Below are positions 23,602 through 36,006 of a stretch of 64,000 nucleotides of DNA, one piece after another. The notes under the pieces are model-generated. The model saw only the letters and a list, made by a program, of their open reading frames with translations, did no database searches and had not been told where the DNA came from. The translations under genes and the position numbers were made by a program. The stretch covers positions 24,752 to 88,751 of the forward strand of contig PYST01000146.1 of assembly GCA_003049485.1 (NCBI GenBank), given 5' to 3'. The first letter of the stretch is position 1; each line of letters opens with the position of its first letter. Source of the stretch: Ophioceras dolichostomum. Lineage: Eukaryota > Ascomycota > Sordariomycetes > Magnaporthales > Ophioceraceae.

Positions 23602-24939
23602 CCGCAGCATGCCGTTAACGGCGGCATGTTCCGCTCGGAAGTCGCCAAGACTCGATTCTCCGACCCGCCAGCCCCTCCACCCCAACAACCTCTCCCAGAA
23701 AAGCCCGACGTCGCGCGTCCTAACGGGGAATTACCGTCGCTCAGGCGTGGCACGACGGAGCGGCCCAGGTCTCACACATCCAACAACACGTCGCCCATCC
23801 GGCAGGACAATCTTAACCAGATTATCCAGCTGACCGAGACCCTCACGCTCGCGAGGCGGGAGATGGACAACCAGAACGCTCGGATAAGGGACCTCGAGGA
23901 GATGGTGCAGAAGGAACGGGAGGCGCGTGAGAGCGCTGAGGACCTCGTCCGGAAGCTGGAGGATTCGGTCTCAATCTCGCAGGTGCAGGCTAACGGCTCT
24001 GCCGCTAAGAGCGACGCGCAAGAGACGTTATTAGCTGAGGCCTTCGAGCCGCCCACGGACACCACAGCTATCGCGCCAGTCGCTAACGGCGACGCCTCCG
24101 GCGCAGCTGCCGCCGATGAAACCGCACCAGACGCGGCGGGCGCGATCGCTACCAACAAGGCCCCAGCTGAAGGAGTTGTCGCAGCCGCCCCTACCCCCAC
24201 CGACGCCGCCGCCGACGCCGCCGCCGTGGAGTCCGCCGCGAACCTGCAGGCCTGCCTCGAAGCGATCATGCGCGAGATGCGCGAGCTGAGGGATGAGCTG
24301 GACGTGGAGCGGAAGCGCGCCGAAAAGGCCGAGGCGGAACGGGACAGCGACCGGCGCTCGCTCGCCGAGATGGTCGCGCAGATCCGGCAGCGCGACGAGG
24401 AGATCGAGCGCCTCGCGGCCGCGCGCCAGTCTCGCTCGCGGTCGAGCCGCGCTCGCGGGAGGGCGAGCAGCCGGTCGTCCAGCTCCAGCGCCGCCGCCGG
24501 CGGCCAACGCGGGAGGGGCCGCGTCGTGGTCGGCGCGTTCCCCGAGACGCCGACTGGCTCTTCGGTCGGGATGAACGGGTCGGCGTTCGGCGGGAGTTCC
24601 TCCGCCTCCTCTTCCGCAGCCGGGTCATCGTCGCGCGGCGGCTCTGTGGAAAAGGAGAGTAGCAGTGGGGATAGCAAAGACGTTGTTGCTGTCACTGGAG
24701 ATGGCCAGCCGACGCTTTCTCGCGCGAACACCATCACGCCCACGACGACGTCGTCTGCGCTGTCCCGCGGAGGAGCAGCAGGTGGCCCCACCGCCGTCGC
24801 CGTCGGCGCCAAGAAGGACACTGCCGTCGCGCAGGTCGCGGCTCCGTACGCGTCTATGATCGGCGTGGTCTTGATAGGCATGGGCTTGATGGCGTGGATT
24901 AACGGGTGGCAGCCACCGCAGACGCGGATGGATCGATGA
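22210..24939 (+). CDS. ham-4: FHA-domain tail-anchored protein, STRIPAK subunit (HAM-4/PRO45/SLMAP type)
   Basis: Two exons, 22210-23331 and 23422-24939, join across a 90-nt intron (donor GTACGC, branch site CTAAC, acceptor ACAG) to give 879 residues. A Ser/Thr-rich N-terminal tail precedes an FHA domain at about 180-275, with the phosphothreonine-binding signatures IGRQ, SRQHAEI and SSNGTFVNG. Two coiled coils follow (about 505-560 and 647-710), with a poly-Gln stretch around 430-440 and Ala-rich linkers. A single hydrophobic helix (about 847-866) lies 13 residues from the end, typical of a tail anchor. This layout is that of SLMAP, Neurospora HAM-4 and Sordaria PRO45, which hold the striatin-phosphatase-kinase complex at nuclear, ER and mitochondrial membranes. 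In those fungi it is needed for hyphal fusion and fruiting-body development. Confidence 0.9.
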
Positions 24940-27900
24940 ATCTATCAATCCACCACCGCCTTCTCGTCTGTGTCTCGTCATCGTCCATCCCAGCTTCCAC
25001 CACCCATGGAGAGCCTGCTTTTCCCGCCTTAGTCTCCGCCCCACTCTCTCTCTCTCTCTCTTTCTTTTCTCTGCACCATACCATACCTTCTAGCTTTGTT
25101 TTTTTCTTTTGTTCAGCGTAAATCGATCGAAATCATCTGAAGCAGCATGCATGCGAGGTCATCATCACGCGAAAGCAAGCAAACGTCGGTACAAAATCAG
25201 GAGACAAAACGAAAAGACACAAGACTTTCTGGTTCTCTTTTATTTTTCCCCTTTACGAACAGCGACGACGACATCGACATCATCAAGAAGAAATGGATGG
25301 ACGGATGGATGGACGGAACCCACGCGGAGCATTTTCTCAATCTCTCCTTATCCATGTTCTCTTTTGTTGTGGCCCCCTTTTCTGTACCCGGTCCAAGTTG
25401 TTTCCCACCTCCAGGTGTATCCACACAGGTACAGACCTCTTTACAGCACCAGGTCTCGCGGGGAATTTACAAGCACCCTCCCTCCAAAATCACTAACTGG
25501 ATGGCACTGACTGTCTGGTTAGATGGATGGATGGGTGGGTGAAACAGGGAAGAGGGGAGAGTGAAGAGAGCGCGTGGATGATACAGTACTTAGGCCCTCT
25601 CCCTATCCGTCCGTTGTTTGTTCCATATGTATTTCTTGTTATACTACTACTACACCCTACCTACTTCCCCAACCTACTCAGTACTATCCTTACGACGACT
25701 ACCACCGGTTAGTCAGTATTTGTATTTTCCTTGGGTATATGTTTTCCTTCTCTTCTTTTTCTCATTGTATGTCTTGGGGGTTTTCGGTGCTCCTATAGGT
25801 TCCTCTTTTAATTCACGGCATTCATTATCCATCTCGAGTCGTAACGCTCACTCGCTGCTGCATTGAGAAGTGTCCGCATATTCACTCGTTATGTCTCCTC
25901 ATTCGGGCTACCTTGTTGTCTTATTTGCTCCCTACCCCCTCCATCTCAGCCCCAGCGTCCGCTTGGCCACTGACCTGTCTCCTGCGGTTTGCACTGGGGC
26001 TTCTTTGCCTAGGTAGGTAGGTAGGTAGGTAGGTAGGTAGGTTTAGGTAGGTAAACATCAAAGCATCAAAAAGATTCGTTTGTTTCCCTTCTGGAGATGT
26101 TATGTTCTTTGCAGTTTCCCCTCTTCGTCCGGCCCCAGAGCACACACTCCTCGAGCTCTCTCCCACCATCCATCCCATCAGCTGCGTGCCCCTGGCGACC
26201 CTGTTTTCTCTCCTCGTACCCGAGTTGTCACAACAGCGAGTGTGGTAACACCGCTTTCCCGCTGCTTTCCCACCCGTGTGGAACCGACCCCGCCGGCGCC
26301 CTGCATCAACATGACAAGATGACATATGCTAAGGGACGCTGGGTGGATGGACAAGACGGTGTAGGTGGATGCTGTGGTACTCCCGTACCTACGTCGTAGG
26401 TTAGCGGTCAAGGTCATAGCCAAAGGAGTTCCTCTTTGCGATGATTTGCTATGGCTTTTACCTATTTCCACCGAACTCCATTACTTTTTTCCTTCGACTA
26501 TATATCCAGACCGTAGTATTCGTCGATGTCGCGATACGCATAAACCTCGGTCTCTTTCTCCATCTCCATGTCCGCATCTCCATATCCCGCCTCCCCTTTT
26601 TTCCGCCTTTATCGCGACGCCAGGAACGAGATATGAAAGGGCATGATCTGGTTACGAGTCAATTTTCTTTGTGAGCTTGTCCTCTTGCCTCTTATCTGTG
26701 ATGCTCGGCGGGGAACAGTCCACTTCCCACGTGTGTAAGTTGTGACTGTGCCAGGGCAGATCAGACCAGATGAGGAATAAAAGATATTCCGGGAGGTTGG
26801 ACCATAAAAGAACGGATGGACGGTAGGATGCATGGTAGAGACGGAGAGTTGAGGCTCTCCGGCTCGACAGTTATTGCTCCCGTTCGATCAGATAATAATT
26901 GGCCGAATGTCACGGTGATATGTGTCGTTTTTACCCGTCGCGTCTTTTCCTCCCTGACATGAGAAGGGGTTGACAGCAAAAAGGCTAAACGGCCAGCACA
27001 CGGCCTTTCGTCCTGTCCCCTTCCTCCGGTCTCCTCAATATGCACTGATGCCCTGATGGACTGATACCGCTGATATGGCTGGCTTGTCTCTCTGGGGAGG
27101 GCGTTCGGCGTGGTGCGCCTTTGTTCGCATGAGGCGTTCTGAACGACTAATGCCAAGTGCTATCGAGGAAAAGGTCTAATACCAGAAAACCATCCGCTTG
27201 CCTGCTCGTGCTTGTCAAAGAACCCCCGATCCCGGCACCTCTTCGAGACCCAGGCCAAACCCATCGTCGCTGAAGTGGATCGAGGCCATTTTTGATGAGG
27301 TGTCGTCGGGGTTCCTTGGCCCTCCTCTCCTCGCCTGTCCGTGAAAAGTTAATCCTTGGTGGTCTGTGGATTTCGAATTATCGTCCAGTCCCCAGATCCA
27401 GTGGGCCTTCTCCTCCCTCCCTCCTCTCTCCTCCTTCGTGGACATGCTTGGTGAACTCGGCTCCATATGGGATGCTCCCGCCAGAAGCTCGACGCTAGCG
27501 AACCGCGCTGTCACGGAAATAGCGGTGGGGCGCTGTTTGTGCATACAGTAACTGGTCTCTAGGTCACGAGCAGGAGAGCAGAGAGAAAGAAAGAAGAGGC
27601 CGAGAGGGGGGAGTGATTGGGCATTGGGAATTGGGAACCGGCCAACCAGATAGGGTGTTTACCTGTTCCTAATTCCCATAAGCCCTGGGATCTGGTACTT
27701 TGTTGGTTATGATAATGATAAACAGGGAACCAGGCCAAAGGAACTTTCCGGGACCTTCTACGGGTCTGCTGAGCTGGGAAAAGTGGGAAGGAAGGAGGGG
27801 GGTTGGCGTCGTCGCTCGGGGCGGCATGGTGTTGATTCGGGGCTGCAGTTCTGATGAGTCTGATCAATGGTGGTGTGGAACAAAAGCTCGCCCCTGACGC

Positions 27901-28313
27901 TCGAGTACGTATCTGACAGCACTCAGGACAGGAACCTACCTAGGTATGGAAGAGGAATGGTGCGTGATGGAGTGACGTTCGTTACGTGGTTGGTTTCGCC
28001 CTGACGTACGCCGGGAGCCTGCCTGGCGACTTGGGTATGAATTTCGAGCCGGAGAAAGAGGCAAGGAAACCTAGGGTGTGTATTGTATTGTCTGATAATG
28101 GTAATGGCAAAAGACCTCGCTCTTCTTTTTCGGCTCCTCCCGATCTGCCCGTACTGGAACTGCCATGTACAAGGGCACCCGGTACCCCAGGTCGGTAGTT
28201 GGTACCTGGTTTCTAGTTAATCGTCCCCTGCTACCCCTATCCAGCACCGTCATCCTATCCTCCTCATCCTCCTCCCCTCCTCCATTCTCCTCCTCCTCCA
28301 ATCTCCATTCAAC
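24940..28313. other. Intergenic with simple repeats
   Basis: This 3.4-kb gap holds a CT run near 25048-25068, a GGAT-rich stretch near 25293-25320, an AGGT microsatellite at 26011-26042 and TACCTAGGTA words near 27936. Open frames are short and unconserved. It contains the 3' ends of two convergent genes. No RNA gene was recognised. Confidence 0.5.
26011..26042. repeat. (AGGT)8 microsatellite
   Basis: Eight perfect AGGT units, followed after a TT interruption by two more. The unit matches the TAGGTA words scattered in other gaps. Confidence 0.95.
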
Positions 28314-28949
28314 TCAACGCACCCCCGGAGGCCAAGTCATCCAAGGCGGCAGCGGATTGTTGCCGCAGAGGCCCACGAACCAGTCGTTGGCCAACTCGCG
28401 ATTCCTGCACTCGCCCGGATGCCCGTCGTAGCCCCTGAGGCAGTACTGCAGATGGGTCATCATCCAGTGGCGGACCTCGCGGCCTTTCCCCCAGATGCCG
28501 ACGCAGAACTCGTAGACCCCGATGGAGTCTATGTCCCACAGCATGTATGTTTTGCTCCGGACCCCTTCCGAGATCATGCACCGACGCCAGCAGTCCGGCA
28601 GGGGCCCCACCTTGAGGTATCGGAAGACCTTGTCGTTGCTGTGCGGGAACGGCCATTTGAACGGCTCCTCGTATTCCTGCTGGGGGGCCCCGTCGTTGTC
28701 CTGCGTTGTTCTGGTGGGGGGTTGATCCGCGTCGGTTGTGGTTGTGGCGGTGGGCGTGAGCGTCTGTGGGCTCTGGTGGCTTTCGGAGTTGGAGGAGTCG
28801 GAGTCGGCGGCGAAGGCAGTTGCAGACACGTTCGCGACTGGGTCTGCAGTTGTAGATGCAGATACTGCTGTATCTTGTGCCAGAGAGGTGCGAGCTAGCG
28901 TGGGCAAGCCCAGCGCCAGTACGAGGGAGACAAGGGTGCCGACGCGCAT
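28314..28949 (-). CDS. Small secreted cysteine protein, paralog of the one at 62578
   Basis: The frame encodes 211 residues from the ATG at 28949. It begins with a clear signal peptide (MRVGTLVSLVLALGLP, then an Ala/Ser-rich cleavage region near residue 24). A Ser/Thr/Asp-rich linker reaches about residue 95. The C-terminal domain then starts at FKWPFPHSND and carries six Cys in the pattern LPDCWRRC, EFC, QYC, HPGEC and GLCG. The same pattern recurs in the protein at 62578-63171, including KWP-PHS, SEG-KTY and PGEC-N-E. I do not recognise the family. It has six rather than eight Cys and does not match the CFEM spacing. A secreted or cell-surface role, possibly effector-like, is inference. The frame extends upstream to 29054, but that part does not fit a secreted N-terminus. 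Confidence 0.8.
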   Translation of the reverse strand: MRVGTLVSLVLALGLPTLARTSLAQDTAVSASTTADPVANVSATAFAADSDSSNSESHQSPQTLTPTATTTTDADQPPTRTTQDNDGAPQQEYEEPFKWPFPHSNDKVFRYLKVGPLPDCWRRCMISEGVRSKTYMLWDIDSIGVYEFCVGIWGKGREVRHWMMTHLQYCLRGYDGHPGECRNRELANDWFVGLCGNNPLPPWMTWPPGVR

Positions 28950-29814
28950 TTTGTCCGAAGGCGGCAGACGATAAACTGTAAAAAACAAGATAGGAGTAGG
29001 TCCGACGAGGGAGAGAGATATTAAGGTAAACGAGAAGAATTCTCGATGGGCCACAGGGCGCTCTTAATCAGAAGCAAAGGAACAGCCATTTGGGAAATGA
29101 TTTGGAGGTCTGCCGATGTGTCCTCAAAATTCTTCTGTGGGAGGACGGCGACCTTGGTGACGTCCGAAACGCTGAAAAGGAGGGTCTGGGCGACGAACTA
29201 TAAGTGTCATCACCACCATTATTGGAAGTCTACCACAGAAAGAGAAAGTCCGGCCGCCTCAGTAAGGGCAATTTGGTGAAAGTCTTTCTCGCGATCCTGT
29301 CGTTTGTTTGTTCTGCGGGAAGCTGCTCTCCACTCAACGGCATACCCCATGCTTCTTTCTTCTTCTTTCCTCGTTCCTGTGCCCGCAAATCCGCGACAGT
29401 GTCGTTCGGCTGATAGGGGGAAGGAAGGGCTCTCGTGGGACCAAGATATCTGAGGTTATCTATGCTAGGTTAGCTGGACCAGCCGGCGGCGGCGGCAAAC
29501 ATTGTGGACTAAATAGAATACGATCTGTGAATACCAATATTCACCCCCTGCTCCTGCGGGGAAGACCGAACCCCAGCGAACATGGTATATTGCCGAAAGG
29601 CTCACCAGCTCCGCACTTCCTGGCCTAAGGCCGACCCAGCACCTGAGAGCAACCAATATGAATACTGGAAACGTCTAATCCAGAAACCAGAGCTGTTCGA
29701 GCGCTTCACTAAAACGACCAGATTCTTTACAGAGATATGCCCCTGGAAGAAGGTGCCAATAAGCGCATAAACCAAATAATAACAATCTACCATCTGCAAA
29801 AGGCTCAAGGACCT

Positions 29815-30090
29815 CTAAGCGGCCGACCTTCCGGGCGCGGCACACCAGTACCGCTCGCGCCCACGACAACCAATCCTCTCCCCTTTCAAAGACAGATATA
29901 GCATTAAAACGCCCACAGCAACTGCCACAAACGGAAGCAACGAAACGCCGAGCGCCAGCCCCGAGCTAATAGGGGGGCGGGAATGCGGCTTGAAGAACAC
30001 GTACGCAATGGGGCGCCACGCCCCAGAGCACGATATGCTAGCTATTCCTCGTTCTATGTTTGCGTTTCCTTTCTCTAACCTCACATTCAA
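29815..30090 (-). CDS. Doubtful small frame with one membrane segment
   Basis: A 91-codon frame contains one strongly hydrophobic stretch (GLALGVSLLPFVAVAVGVLM) followed by a basic, Cys-containing tail. No family is recognised and no splice partner was found. It could be a real small membrane protein, the relic of one, or chance. Confidence is low. Confidence 0.15.
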   Translation of the reverse strand: MNVRLEKGNANIERGIASISCSGAWRPIAYVFFKPHSRPPISSGLALGVSLLPFVAVAVGVLMLYLSLKGERIGCRGRERYWCAAPGRSAA

Positions 30091-30191
30091 CCACTAGTTC
30101 CTTGTACATAGCTGCTCGGTAGTCGCTAGCACGTCTTATGCCTCTCGGGAGGCAGGGATCTCGGGCAGATTCCAACTTCAGACGTTAAATA

Positions 30192-30218
30192 CATCATCAT
30201 CATCATCATCATCATCAT
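30192..30218. repeat. (CAT)9 microsatellite
   Basis: Nine perfect CAT units in the 3' flank of teaA, outside any supported gene. Confidence 0.95.
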
Positions 30219-30951
30219 ATACTAATATTCAAGATACGGTGACGCAAGCACGGCCAATCAAGAACGTCCAGAGAGGTCGGGTCAAGCCGGTTGAGGCTGA
30301 CGATGGAGTCATATATCGAGGTTAAAAATTGAATTTCAGGTTTTCCAAAACAGCAGACTAACAGACATATATATCATAAAACAGAGGCTACAAGCCCGGC
30401 GGCCCACGGAGATTGATTACGTTAAAACAGGAGTTCGGGGATGTAGACAAAGAGAAAAAAAAGAAGAGGGAGAGTATATGGAACAGAAAAGAGAAGCCGA
30501 AGAGGAAAGATACAGAAAGAAATTAAGAAGAAAACTCAACCAAGTCTGACGACGTCCGTTGACGGACCATAAGAAGAAAAGGCTTGAGCGAGTGCGTTGT
30601 TTAAGGGTATGTCCAATCAAGAAGAGAAAAAGGGGAAAAAAGATAAAAAAACAAGAGACCCCCATCCCGAGGGAATGGGTGCGTTTGTTGTTGTTGGGGT
30701 ATGTTATGTACGTACCAAGCACGAGCAGAGACTAAACATAAAAAGACGAGAGCAAACGCCTTGGACCCGTAAAAGGGAGAAAGGAGAGAAAAGAAGGCAA
30801 GGAAGAAATGTTGAAAAAGGAAACAGGAAACATGTCGCGTGAAAGAAAGAAAAAGGAAAACAAAGGAGAGAGAAGAGAAGCCCCCTCAAGAACCACGAGG
30901 CTGAGTGAGGCTGGCTGGCTGACACGCACGATCATCAAAACCACATCACCC

Positions 30952-33900
30952 TCACTGGTTATCCAACCTCTTCCTCCAATCAGCCAAACTCTCACTCAGC
31001 CCATTATCATCCTTATCCGCACCAGCACCAGCACCACCACCGCCCTTCTTCCCGCCAGCACCGGCACCAGCATTCGCGCCTGCACCTGGACCCACAAGCG
31101 GCGACGTAGCGTAACCCCCCGCCGTGCCGCTCTCGAAGTCGACCGTGTTCGTGCTGAGGCGGTAGTTCTTATTTGTCGCCTCCCACTGCGACCTCAGCGT
31201 CTCCAGCTCGTTGGCCAGGCTGTCGAGCGCGGCGCTATTGCGCTCGTCATCTCCTCGATCACGAGCTCCACCTCTATCTCCCGCTCCCCCTCCTCCCATG
31301 CCGCCCATTCCCATGCCGCCGCCGAGGATACCGTACACGCTTCCCTCGGTATCCGCGCTGTCGGACCTCGAATGACCCAGGCCGCTTACACCGAGGTTGC
31401 CGAATCCGCCGCCGACACCACCGGCAGTGGTGTGAGGCGACAGCGACAGCGAGCCCTTGCCACCACCACCATTCGCCGTACTGCTGGCGGTCGAATCCCG
31501 CAGCGGCAGCTGGTCGGAGCTCATGCTCGCCACCTGCCTGCTCCGGCGGCGGTAGTTGTCCACCGACGTCTCGACCTGGTCCAGCAGCAGCGACACCTTC
31601 TGCTCCGCGTCCTGGGCGCGGCGCTCCAGCATGCTGTTCTCGCGCTGCAGCTGCTCCAGGTCCTTCTGCGAGTTACTGACCCTGGCCGACGCCTCTTCGA
31701 CGTCGCGCACCGCCGTGTCGCGCTCGCGCCTGGCGGAGTCGAGCTCGGACCGCACGGCCTGCATTTGCCTCTCGAGCTGAGTGGTGGCGCTCATCATCTC
31801 GGACTGCAGCGTCTCGATCTTGCGCGTGAGCACCGCCTTCTCGGCCTCCCATTCCGCGGGGTCCGACGATGCCGCGGACCCCTTCTTCTCCTCGAGGTCC
31901 AGCACGTCCGACTTGAGGCGCGTGTTCTCGTTCTTGTAGCGCGTCAGCTCCTCCTTGAGCTTCTTCAGCATCTTCTCCGTGCCCTTGACGTAGTGCACGG
32001 CTGACGAGTAGTCGTTCTCCAGCTGGCTCAGCTTCTCGCGGTAGGCCTGCTCGGACTCCTGAGCCTGCACTATGAAGGCCTGCCTGCTATCCTCTTGCGC
32101 GGCCTGGGCCGCGTTGAGCTGGGCCTCGAGGTCGCGCACCCGTGCTATGTCGGGCGAGTTGGACATGCGGGGGCTGGAACCCCGGGCACGCACGGCAGCC
32201 GCCGCTGCGGCGGCGGCTCCCGTCGGGCTGATGCCGCGCTCGATGAGGATGTCCTTCAGGGTGTTGTGCTGCACGGTCATGGCGTTGGTCTCGAGCTGCT
32301 GCGTGGCCAGCTGGTGCTTCAGGTCCGAGTTGGCCGCCTGGAGGGACTGCGTGTCCCTGAGCGCAGCTTGCAGTTGCTTGCGGATGCTGACGCCCTCGCG
32401 GCTCGCCTGCTCCTGGAACACCTCCAACCCCGCGATGCGCTCCTCGGCGCTGCGTAGTCGGCTTGCCGCGGCGTCGGCCTGCTGCTGGTACTTCTTGACC
32501 AGGTTATTGGCCGTGTTTAGCTGGCCCTGCAGTGCGACGATGCGGTCCGAGTCGCCCCTGCTGGCCGGCTTCGCGTCGCGGGCCGTGATCTGCTCGATTC
32601 CGCTCAGGAGAGCCGCCTTATGCAGCCGTGATTCGGCCGCGTGCTTCTCGGCCAGTTCCTCGGCATCGCGCAGCCGTTGCGTGGCGGCGACGAGTTCGGC
32701 TGTGCGGGCTTCGTGCTCGGCCTTGAGCTTGTTGAGCTTGAGTTCGATCTTCTCGCGCTGCATCCTTTCCACTCCGAGCTTGGTCTCCATGAGATCCTTC
32801 GTCTCGGCCGAGGCTGCCAGGGCGGCGCGCATAGAGCTGAGTGCCTCGCCGTGCTCCTTGGAAGAGCCAGAGACATCTTCGTACTTGCTCTCGAGGTCAT
32901 CCTTCTCCAGCCGCAGCATCTGCGACGCCGCGACAGCCTCCGCGGCAGCGACCGCCTGCTCCCGTGCTTCCTTCTGTGCCTGGTAGAGCTCTGCGCGGAG
33001 GCTCTCGGTTTCCAAGGAGTTTTGCTGCTTGAAGCCCTCCAGGTCCTGCATCCTCTTTTGGGCAGCGTTGGCCGTGTCGTCGGCGAGTTGCCGGGCCCGC
33101 CTCTCACTGGCCATCTCCTCTGTGAGGCGCTCTATGCGGTTCTGGAGATCCTTTTGGGTGCTGAGGGTAGCGGCCAATCGGCGGCTCATCTCGCCAGAGC
33201 GATCATCAGCGTCGCGTTCGGTATCCAGTTGTGGCGTGCTGGACGTGCTGCCGCCCCGAGCGGCAAGTTTGGCTTTAGCGTATACCGCCTCCTGAATGGC
33301 CGCGTCACGTTGTTTCTCAGCTTCCGCGATCTGTTTCGCCGCTAGGACCGCCTGCTTGTCCACCGACGCCTGAACGTTGGCCAACTCCGTCCTCATAGCC
33401 AGGAGCGCCTCGATCAGAGGCTTGTCCTCGTCGTCGAAAGTCTCTGCTCCGCGGCTTTCCAGAACCGGGCTGAGGGACTGGTTTGGCACGTAGCCAGACT
33501 TCCTGGCAAGTTCAAGCTCTGACGCATACCACGCGTTTCGACTCCTTGCGCTGTCTAGTTCCTTGAGTAGCGCGACAGTCTGTGAGTTCCGGTGCGAGGA
33601 GCGACGGGACAGGGGATTGCTGTTCTGTCTGGTGGGTGGCGGAGGTGACGAGGGCCGAGCAGGAGCTGCCATGGCTTTTAGGTTAGGTTCCGTGGAGCTG
33701 TCAACGGAGCCTTGCGACCTGCCTTGTCGGGTCTGGCGTGATGATTTGGTCGATTCGGCGATAGAGTCTGGCTTCGAAGCACTTCTGGCAAGCTGTCCTG
33801 TCGGCGTGCGTCTTCCGTTCGGTGCTTCGACAGGTGGCTTCGCGGCCTCGGGAATCACCGGCGATGAAGGCTGGATCGGAGTCACAGGGGACACTGTCAT

Positions 33901-36006
33901 CTCAGCCCGCTCAAGGGATGCATTGCGGGGGCGGGCGGGTATCGCCGTGTTGATGGCCGGTTTAGGCGGCTGGACTTGTGGGGGAGGGCCTGCCGGGGGT
34001 GAGGAACCTGCGGCTCGTGGAATCTTGGACGCGTTCAGATTACTTGGCTCGGTTCCGTTCGGCCCGCGGAAGCCGTTCGGGGGGCTTTTGACTGCCCCGG
34101 CGTCTCGCGGCGCCATCGTCTTCTGCTCTGCTGGTGGGCCTTGAGGTGGGGTGTCCTTCGGAACCGCCCTGGCCGCCTGCATAGATGTGTCGTTGGTGCC
34201 GGCGCTTGGTCGTCTGAGCTGCTGTTGCTGTTGCTGTTGCTGCGGTTGTTGTGGTTGCTGCGGTTGTTGTTGCGGTGATCCTTGCTGTGACTGAGGTGTC
34301 CGCGCTGCGTTGGGCGCCTGCGAGTCGTTGGGATATCTGATCTTCGAGGTATCCAGGACGTAGATCAAGCCGAGGTCGTTGACCGCCGCTGCAGCAGAGC
34401 TCGGTTCACCACCGACCACGACCACTGCTTTGCCGACCGTTGTCATGCTGTGTCCAGATCGGGGAGAGGGAGAAGGACCCATGTTCTGGAACGTGTACCA
34501 ACGGCGAGACGTGATCCGGAACGCGGCCAAATCGCCCAGGTCGGCACCGTCCTCTGTCCTCCCACCAAAGATGTACATGACATCGTCGACGAGCGCCGCT
34601 GCGTGGCCTTCTCTTGGAACTGGGATGTATCCGATGCAGTCCAGTTGGGTCCAGGCGTTGGATACTGGGTCAAATGACCAGACGTCATTGAACCATTGGA
34701 AGCCGTTGGTGCCACCGAACCTGTGCGTCCGCCTTCTTAGCGCTGCTACCTATCAAATTGCGCGAGATTTGGAGTGATTCACTTACAAATACATCTTGTC
34801 GTTGTACGTGATCATGGTGTGGTTGGTCCTTGCTGGGGGCACCTTGCCGACGGGGGGTCCGCCGTTGTCACTGTTCTTCAAGAGCATTTCCCATCTGTTG
34901 TTGGGCATCTGTAGTTGGTTAAGATCGAAAGCGGCCATGTCGTTCATGAAGTAGCCTTCCACCTGGCCACCGAAGATGTAGATCTTGGAACCGAGGATGT
35001 TGAGCGAGTGACCGTACCGACCTGAGGGGCGGGGACCGGCGGGTAGTGCTCGCGACCATTGTCTTGTTGCTGTTTCCGGAGATGTGTGTTAGTACTCGGG
35101 AGGAGAAGGTGTGGTGAGAGGCTGGAAGAGTCGTGCCAGCGGGAAGGAAAGAGAGGGAGGGGAAGGTCTGGTAAAGCAAGCGGATGAAGAGGGTTGCCTA
35201 TGGGTAGGAGTCGTACATGTGTTCAGGAGGTAGAGTGTTTCGTCCAGAATGTCCGCCTCGTCGATCTTGGTGTCGCCACCGTAAACGATGAAGGCGTTGC
35301 CAACCAACAAGCTGGCATGGCCGACTCTGGGCCCGGGACCTTCTGCGGTGGTCGCTAAGGGATAGCAGGAGAGGTTCCCGCCGGCCTCGATCATCCAGAG
35401 GTCGCCCTTCACCGTTGCGCTGTTGATGAGCCCGCCCATGACGTATATGTCACCTTCCTTCGATGATATGGAGTTTACCGCTGCTCCGTACCGGGGAAAC
35501 GGGCTCGGATGTGACGAGGTGTACGTCAACCGTCTTTGCGACCAGGGATACAGAGACGCGTTGGGACTGGTCATTGTTTGGGCGCCCACCGTCGGCGCCG
35601 CCGCTGCCCCGTTGCGGAACTGTGGAACGAAAGGGTTTTGCCATGGTTAGTGATCGCGTCCTCTGTGATGCACCAGATGCAGTTTCTCCCGTCCTCCCGG
35701 ACGGCCGGCTGGGATGTTTGCGTTGCGCGAACTTACCGGCAAGTCGCTGGACTGCGAATCCTGGTTGGCCTGGTGTCCTGGCCCTCCCGATGGACGTCGG
35801 CCGTAGCCTTGGTCTGGACTGCCCATGCTGCCGTCATTGTCGATTGAGTTTAGACTTCCTGTAGGCGTTGATCGCTGCAGCGCGCTCTTCTCATCCCGCG
35901 CGACCCGCGCAGCGCTCTGCAACGAGCTCTGGGATGACTGTGGCGGGCCATCACGGCTCGACAAAGACCGATCCTGGTTCTTTTTCGACTTGAACAGGAA
36001 CGACAT
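30952..36006 (-). CDS. teaA: Kelch-repeat cell-polarity protein TeaA/Tea1 (Kel1 family)
   Basis: Four exons, complement of 35737-36006, 35217-35619, 34787-35069 and 30952-34720, join in frame to 1574 residues. Introns are 117, 147 and 66 nt. The N-terminus MSFLFKSKKNQ is typical of filamentous-fungal TeaA. A Kelch propeller spans roughly residues 120-440, with repeated GR-GHS or GP--GH and YIFGG or IYVMGG motifs (for example GRYGHSLNILGSKIYIFGG). A Pro/Gln-rich linker with a poly-Gln run lies near 480. Long coiled coils fill about 700-1400, and a Gly/Asn-rich tail ends in LSESLADWRKRLDNQ. In fission yeast and Aspergillus, Tea1/TeaA rides microtubule plus ends to the cell tip and marks the growth site there. 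The gene diverges from kog1 across 3.7 kb. Confidence 0.93.

Larger units (their letters stand above)
28950..30951. other. Intergenic
   Basis: This 2-kb gap lies between the minus-strand secreted protein and the end of teaA. It contains a perfect CAT repeat, a doubtful small membrane-protein frame at 29815-30090 and purine-rich sequence at 30440-30900. Nothing else was recognised. Confidence 0.5.

Noticed and set aside
23772..24881. 369-codon Ser/Ala-rich minus-strand frame
   Set aside because: Antisense to the coiled-coil part of the HAM-4-type protein and low in complexity.
28950..29054. Upstream extension of the secreted protein frame
   Set aside because: The Met at 28949 begins a clean signal peptide. 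The extension would place a second hydrophobic stretch before it.
32072..32986. 304-codon Ser/Ala/Arg-rich plus-strand frame
   Set aside because: Antisense to the coiled coils of TeaA.
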